From Apophysomyces variabilis (Eukaryota; Mucoromycota; Mucoromycetes; Mucorales; Mucoraceae), in NCBI GenBank assembly GCA_002749535.1, contig MZZL01000398.1:631513-695512 (forward strand): a DNA stretch of 64,000 nt, read 5' to 3'. Each line of letters begins with the position of its first letter. Position 1 is the first letter of the stretch. Positions 59,819 through 64,000 of this stretch are shown piece by piece. A model generated the notes under the pieces. That model ran no database searches, was not told the origin of the DNA, and saw only the letters and a list, made by a program, of their open reading frames with translations. Made by a program: the position numbers and the translations under genes.

Positions 59819-59924
59819 GTGCCCAGCTTGCCTCATCTTTACTATGAACCGAGTTTCCTTGACTGAGTAATTGCGCTACTACAAACTGTTTGCCTTCGTA
59901 AGCAGCAGTAAAGAGATTCAACAT
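58828..59924 (-). CDS. nas6: Gankyrin / Nas6, 26S proteasome assembly chaperone (PSMD10)
   Basis: Seven exons (58828-59080, 59150-59217, 59286-59316, 59395-59482, 59562-59589, 59656-59754, 59832-59924) close to 219 residues, against 226 in human gankyrin. The protein is made of about seven ankyrin repeats, with DGRTALHWAASGGHQELV, GWTPLLIAVSAGHTPVV, ALHYAASKNRLEIGKML, TPMHRAAAQGHKAFVKLLLD and GNTPLHLACEE matching gankyrin repeat by repeat. It binds the Rpt3 ATPase tail and keeps the base of the 19S particle from docking too early. The first intron uses a GC donor (GAG|GCAAGC), and the fifth has a weak GTCTGG donor. Both were needed to close the frame and fit the family alignment. Confidence 0.92.
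59787..59814. repeat. (CT)14 microsatellite inside the first intron of the gankyrin gene
   Basis: An uninterrupted CT repeat of about 14 units, reading (GA)n in the transcript, in the middle of the 77-bp GC-AG intron. Confidence 0.85.
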
Positions 59925-61496
59925 GACACAAGAAAAGAAAGGGAAACGTATCGTTTTCTTGCACCAAAAGGGTCACGCCCGGTCACTTTTCTTTTCTAGA
60001 ACGTGCCAAATGAATTGTTTTCCTAGGTTGCATATAAACCACCTAGGACCTATACTACCGATAAAACAGTATATTTGTCTAAATCATGATATTCCTGAGT
60101 ATGAGGTACTTATGATGACATGTCGGCAACCAGTTTATTCGATTCCTTATGGTTCTGACACTATCCTAGAACCTAACACAGAATACTTATGCAGTGGCAA
60201 ACAATCTCTTTGTCAAGCTCTTCCAACCAGTGAGGCTGCAGTGCAGCATTGTAAAAATGGATTCGTCCATTTCTGGGGCCATCAAAACAGTATTTTTTTT
60301 TTCTTGCGATGTAGCAAAATCTCTCCCAGCTCAACGTGCTTTGTATTGAATCTTGTATTTCCATTTTTATGGTGCCTCTATTGTCGTTAGACAGAAAAGT
60401 AAGCGTTTCGATGGCAAACGCAAAAAGTTGCTATAGACACGATCTAAACTCTAACCTTAAACGACATTGATGGATGCTCTTCGTTCTGCAATGGATAGGG
60501 ATGACCGTAACTCTTTGTCGCACTTTATACGGACATGACATATTAGACCACGTTTCCCATCGTTTCTTTGGGTGTTTATCTTTATCTTTCTTCTTTTTTG
60601 CATTGTCCCCTGCATTCCAATTTATTTATCTGTACGATAAGTGAAAGTGATATACCCGACTATCAAGAAAAGAAATGGCTTTTAAGTTAAAAGATATCCT
60701 TTAATAGAAATGCACGGCGACTTTCATTTATAAGAAGCATCCCTGAAAAAGGAAAACCATCCTTTATTGTTTTCATTGATTCCCGATACTCGATTTCTCC
60801 TGAGAAACAAGGGCAATTGCTATGCTTGTACACTTTGGTTTCAATACCGCACACAAAATAAACATATACACACACATGGAATGTATGTATATTCTGACTT
60901 TTCCTTAGACGGCAGGTGGCTTTTATGCCAAGCTAAAAGAAAAATGCGACTTTTTGCAAGACAGCTGATCGACGTCGGAAGTACCAAAGAAAGTTAGAGT
61001 TATATAACGAAGCCGGGGTTTCTTTTCAAGCAAGTTTAAAATTACAGCCAACTTGGCTCCAATGTCCGCGAGTCCAGAATAACCGGATAATGATTTGTAC
61101 CGTCTTTTTTTTTTCTCTGCGTCTTGGCTGTGCTTTGTCATTGGAAAAAGAGAAAGCGGGGTCCGAGAGCAAGGGGAACTACAATTGAACATGGGCTATG
61201 ATAAGCAAAACACGGCAATCGGAGATATTTATAGAACAGGGTCGAAACAATATAGCAAAGGGTAAAGGAGTGCAAAGAATCGTCCTTCAAGGGAACTCGT
61301 CATCAGAAACCATTCTCTTCTTTTGTATGTTGTTCTGACAATAACAAGTAATAAATTGTAGTATAATTTGCTCAATAACATGGGAAATAATCTTTACGGC
61401 ACGATTAAGGATACAGAAGAGAAAAAGAATGACAACAAAGGAAATATAATATAGGAAAACAAAGGTAAGTTTGTAGACTAAATTAAAGTTGGATGA
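59925..61496. other. Intergenic region
   Basis: Contains the gankyrin promoter (leftward) and the 3' flank of the next minus-strand gene. A plus-strand frame at 59923-60390 has no domain and overlaps the gankyrin start. I do not call it a gene. Confidence 0.45.
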
Positions 61497-62729
61497 TTAT
61501 TCGGGGAGGAGAGCAACACGATCTTGTAACCAAAGACAATCTCCTTTCCAACGATCCTTTTCTTTGGCAACAAGATCGATCTTGGACTTCGTCTTTTGTT
61601 GACGTGTCATTGCCTGCTCCAATTGTCTTCTGGATTGTTGTTCTTCCTGAAGCTGTGACTTGAGCTGTTCAATCATGGCCAAGAGCACCTTGGCATCATC
61701 CGATTTCACTTGAGTTTCCTGGGTTGCAACGCAAGCGGGCGGTGGTAACATCTGGCCGCTGGCCATGGCCGGAGGACTTGATAAGCGGCGTGGCATTCGG
61801 GGGTCGGTGACATCCTTTTCAGGGATGATCTGCCGACAATGCGGGCAGCAGCCGGAACTGGCCATTCGTAAAGCTTCTTTGGAGAAACCGTTTTCCGGTT
61901 GTCCTTTCTCTGTCTGAACCTGTACGTGCCGCATCCTGATCGACTTTCGTTTCAGTGCAGCTGCAGGGATAGACCGGAGTGTGGATGAGCTACTAGGCGA
62001 CGTGCTGCTCGAGGAGGAGGAGATGGAGGAGTATCCGGAACATGTGGAAAGGGTCCGTCGATCAGGACAGGCCGCTGCAATAGCTGCCGAAGCGACAGCA
62101 GGTGGAAGAGGGGCTGGTCGACGGGGTTGTTGACGTGCATGGGATTTGGCCGGTAAGGTCGGCGGTAATGGGAACTGGAGATCATTGTACGAAGACGAGG
62201 CAATGGCCGGAACGGGAGGAATATCTTCATCTTTTTCCGACACTTCGCTGTACACGCCTGAATCTCTTAAGGCCGATTTGTACGTGGATTTGGCTGGGGT
62301 GGGTGGTGGTTGATAAACCGGAAGGGGGATATGTGTCCGTCGTTCAGTACTCGCGATAGTGCCTCGCCCTCCCGGAGATGGGCTCTCCATGCTGGAGGTG
62401 AGAGTTGTTTTCAGACTAGGCATGGTAGGTCGTTTGCGCAATCGCTGCAGCAAGCGTGACGCCCGGTGAGCATGGTGCTTGTTTGTGCCTTTTCTGGATC
62501 GTCTCATAAACTCTTCTGGACCAGTGGTTGCTAGGAATTGGGCTAAACCCAAGGTATCGTCATGCCGGCCAAAGGCCGATTGACTGCTATGGTAGCTACT
62601 AATGTCATCGTTCATAAAACAAAAATCGTCCGAATCGTCGTCGGAATAATCGTCATCATCATCAAAAAATGCAGAGTTCTTGGTTGGTCGAAAAGTGGAC
62701 CTTTGTTGATTAAATGTTTTGGAAATCAT
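61497..62729 (-). CDS. Largely disordered protein with C-terminal coiled coil
   Basis: An intronless 410-residue frame from a good ATG. Residues 20-45 are an acidic Asp/Ser run. The middle is rich in Ser, Pro, Arg and Thr with several polyproline pieces (LPVYQPPPTPAKS, RRPAPLPPA) that could bind SH3 or similar domains. A pair of cysteines (CCPHC) near residue 295 could hold a metal together with nearby His, but a full finger is not seen. Residues 345-405 form a clear coiled coil (LLAMIEQLKSQLQEEQQSRR). No enzyme domain is present. Composition suggests a scaffold of the cortex or cytoskeleton; the family is not recognised. Confidence 0.65.
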   Translation of the reverse strand: MISKTFNQQRSTFRPTKNSAFFDDDDDYSDDDSDDFCFMNDDISSYHSSQSAFGRHDDTLGLAQFLATTGPEEFMRRSRKGTNKHHAHRASRLLQRLRKRPTMPSLKTTLTSSMESPSPGGRGTIASTERRTHIPLPVYQPPPTPAKSTYKSALRDSGVYSEVSEKDEDIPPVPAIASSSYNDLQFPLPPTLPAKSHARQQPRRPAPLPPAVASAAIAAACPDRRTLSTCSGYSSISSSSSSTSPSSSSTLRSIPAAALKRKSIRMRHVQVQTEKGQPENGFSKEALRMASSGCCPHCRQIIPEKDVTDPRMPRRLSSPPAMASGQMLPPPACVATQETQVKSDDAKVLLAMIEQLKSQLQEEQQSRRQLEQAMTRQQKTKSKIDLVAKEKDRWKGDCLWLQDRVALLPE

Positions 62730-63178
62730 AAGGTAAGGTAAAAGAAAGATAAATTACTATGAATGATTGAAGATTTTATGTTTAGAATGAAGGATTGGAG
62801 AGGGATAACAGGAAAAGAGAGCGTGAAGGAGGGTTGCAAAGTGAAGAAGACGAAGCAGCTTCAGTCGCAAAAAGTTTATGAAATAAAATGCCCCTACACT
62901 CCTTTTTCTTGTGTATCCTCCTTACGCCAACAATAACGCTATGCTGCCTTAAAAAAAAGATATACCCTTACCCGTCCCTCACATTAACCTTTACCTCCTT
63001 TTTCCCCACTCCTATTCAATATGTATGCTCGGGACCATTTTTATACCTTATTTTGTTTTGATGCATGTACAATTTGATCTAGTATGTATACCTCTAAATC
63101 AGAAAATCCTGCTAGTCGGATACTTTCGACATGACAGCTACGTTATGTGCCTACTTTTATTTGGTACCTCGCGGACAA
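62730..63178. other. Intergenic region
   Basis: Promoter of the disordered-protein gene (leftward) and 3' flank of the response-regulator gene. No gene is supported. Confidence 0.5.
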
Positions 63179-64000
63179 TTAGACTGATCGAGACCAATGG
63201 GGCATATCCATTGAAGAAGTCCGTCGTTTCCCAGTATACCCAGCTGCTCCAGGGAGAACAATGCCCTTGTGTGCAGGACTAACCTCCGCAATGACGCGCT
63301 TTTCCTCCTCATCCTGTTTCTTAGCATGAATCTCCTGTTGTTTGGACTGCTTGATTGGCGCCTTATCCTCTGACTTGGACTTAGTCTCTTGTTTCCATAT
63401 ACGCCAGCCTTCAATGTCGATAAGCGCCTGCATACAACCCCATTCCACGATCTTTTTCTCTAGCCATTCGAGACTGACAGGTTTTGTAAGGAAATCATTA
63501 CATCCTGCGGCGAGGGCTGCCTGTCGATCAGCCTCAAGCGATGAAGCTGTCAGAGCTACGATGATCACTGGTGACCGAAAAGAAGATACCACGCTCTGTG
63601 TTGTCTCACTTGTGGTCGTTTCATGCGCGACCGTTGTCGAGGACGAAGATGTGGGCAGAACACCAATTTGTTGCTCTTTCTCTATAGCTCTGATTTTCTT
63701 GGTAGCTTCAATACCATTCATTACAGGGAGCTGAATATCCATCTAGATCAAAGCATAAGAAAAGGTAATATCCGGGGTCAGCTTTTTTTTGGTACTTACG
63801 AGAACCAAATGGAATCCTCCACCTTCCCATTTGTCAACCGCTTCCTTTCCGTCGGTTGCAACTTCGTATTTGATATCGTGCCTTTTCATCCACGTTGATA
63901 GAATGACTTGATTGATACTGTTATCTAATCATATGGAAAATTAACTATTATGGTATCAATAGCTATCTTTAAACTCTCACCTTCAACAATAAGCACTTTG
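63179..64000 (-). CDS. ssk1: Ssk1-type response regulator, C-terminal part (gene continues beyond the window)
   Basis: Visible exons are 63179-63742, 63800-63924 and 63981-64000, with consistent phases. They encode a receiver domain: KVLIVEDNSINQVIL with the acidic Mg pocket, the phospho-acceptor Asp in LVLMDIQLPVMNG, a Thr in VALTASS and the conserved Lys in FLTKPVS. The wording and the Ser/Thr-rich insertion between IRAIEKEQ and PVIIVALTA match Ssk1, the fungal response regulator that activates the Hog1 MAP-kinase cascade through Ssk2/22 when unphosphorylated. The tail of about 70 residues after the receiver is Lys/Glu-rich. The N-terminal half lies right of the window, so a hybrid histidine kinase cannot be fully excluded. 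Confidence 0.88.

Noticed and set aside
59923..60390. 155-codon plus-strand frame
   Set aside because: It overlaps the gankyrin start, has no domain or promoter and has irregular composition.
1..64000. CRISPR arrays, rRNA, LTR elements, telomeric repeats
   Set aside because: No regular spacer-repeat pattern, rRNA signature, paired LTRs or telomere-like arrays were seen.

Overview
The window is nuclear DNA from a filamentous fungus, most likely an early-diverging one (Mucoromycota, probably Mucorales). Nearly every gene is cut by many GT-AG introns of about 45-100 bp. The protein set is fungal: insulysin-type M16 peptidase, Zn2Cys6 factors, a Con7-type C2H2 factor, an Ert1/AcuK-type regulator, an Ssk1 response regulator and a ThrE/Prm10-type membrane protein. 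The phylum is an inference from gene content and gene structure, not from a marker gene. Splice models were built by hand. Where a model is called closed, every exon phase fits and the coding length is a multiple of three.

Layout, left to right. 1-4.3 kb: the 3' part of a mucin-like single-pass membrane protein, a RING-CH membrane E3 ligase and a small coiled-coil protein. 5.7-12 kb: three minus-strand genes, namely chaperonin CCT6, an unrecognised signal-peptide protein and an ACSF3-type acyl-CoA synthetase. 13.8-17.5 kb: an insulin-degrading-enzyme homologue. 18.4-19.7 kb: a decayed non-LTR retrotransposon. 19.9-23.5 kb: a Tim17-family protein, an AIG1-type GTPase and a small acidic protein. 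24.7-30.1 kb: a Zn2Cys6 factor divergent from a ThrE/Prm10-type membrane protein. This part holds two single-N gaps, each flanked by exact direct copies (221 and 997 bp) that look like unmerged contig ends. 30.3-36.2 kb: a bromodomain-ankyrin-bromodomain protein and an unknown multi-pass membrane protein.

38.4-40.9 kb carries the most unusual item: a decayed TnpB/Fanzor-type RNA-guided nuclease gene. All three RuvC acidic residues and the zinc-ribbon/RuvC-III block are still readable, but the frame is broken. Beside it is an intact HP1-type gene with a chromodomain and chromoshadow domain. 43-50.4 kb: a short-chain dehydrogenase, RACK1, an Ert1/AcuK-type factor and a secreted RlpA-like protein. 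52-64 kb: a small protein, a CUE-CCCH-Smr protein, a Con7-type factor, gankyrin/Nas6, a disordered coiled-coil protein and the C-terminal part of an Ssk1-type response regulator cut by the window edge.

Most genes are unrelated housekeeping or regulatory genes and there is no obvious cluster. Thematic links are limited: chromatin (bromodomain protein, HP1), proteostasis (CCT6, gankyrin, RING-CH, insulysin), translation and ribosome surveillance (RACK1, CUE-Smr protein) and mitochondrial roles (Tim17 family, ACSF3 type).
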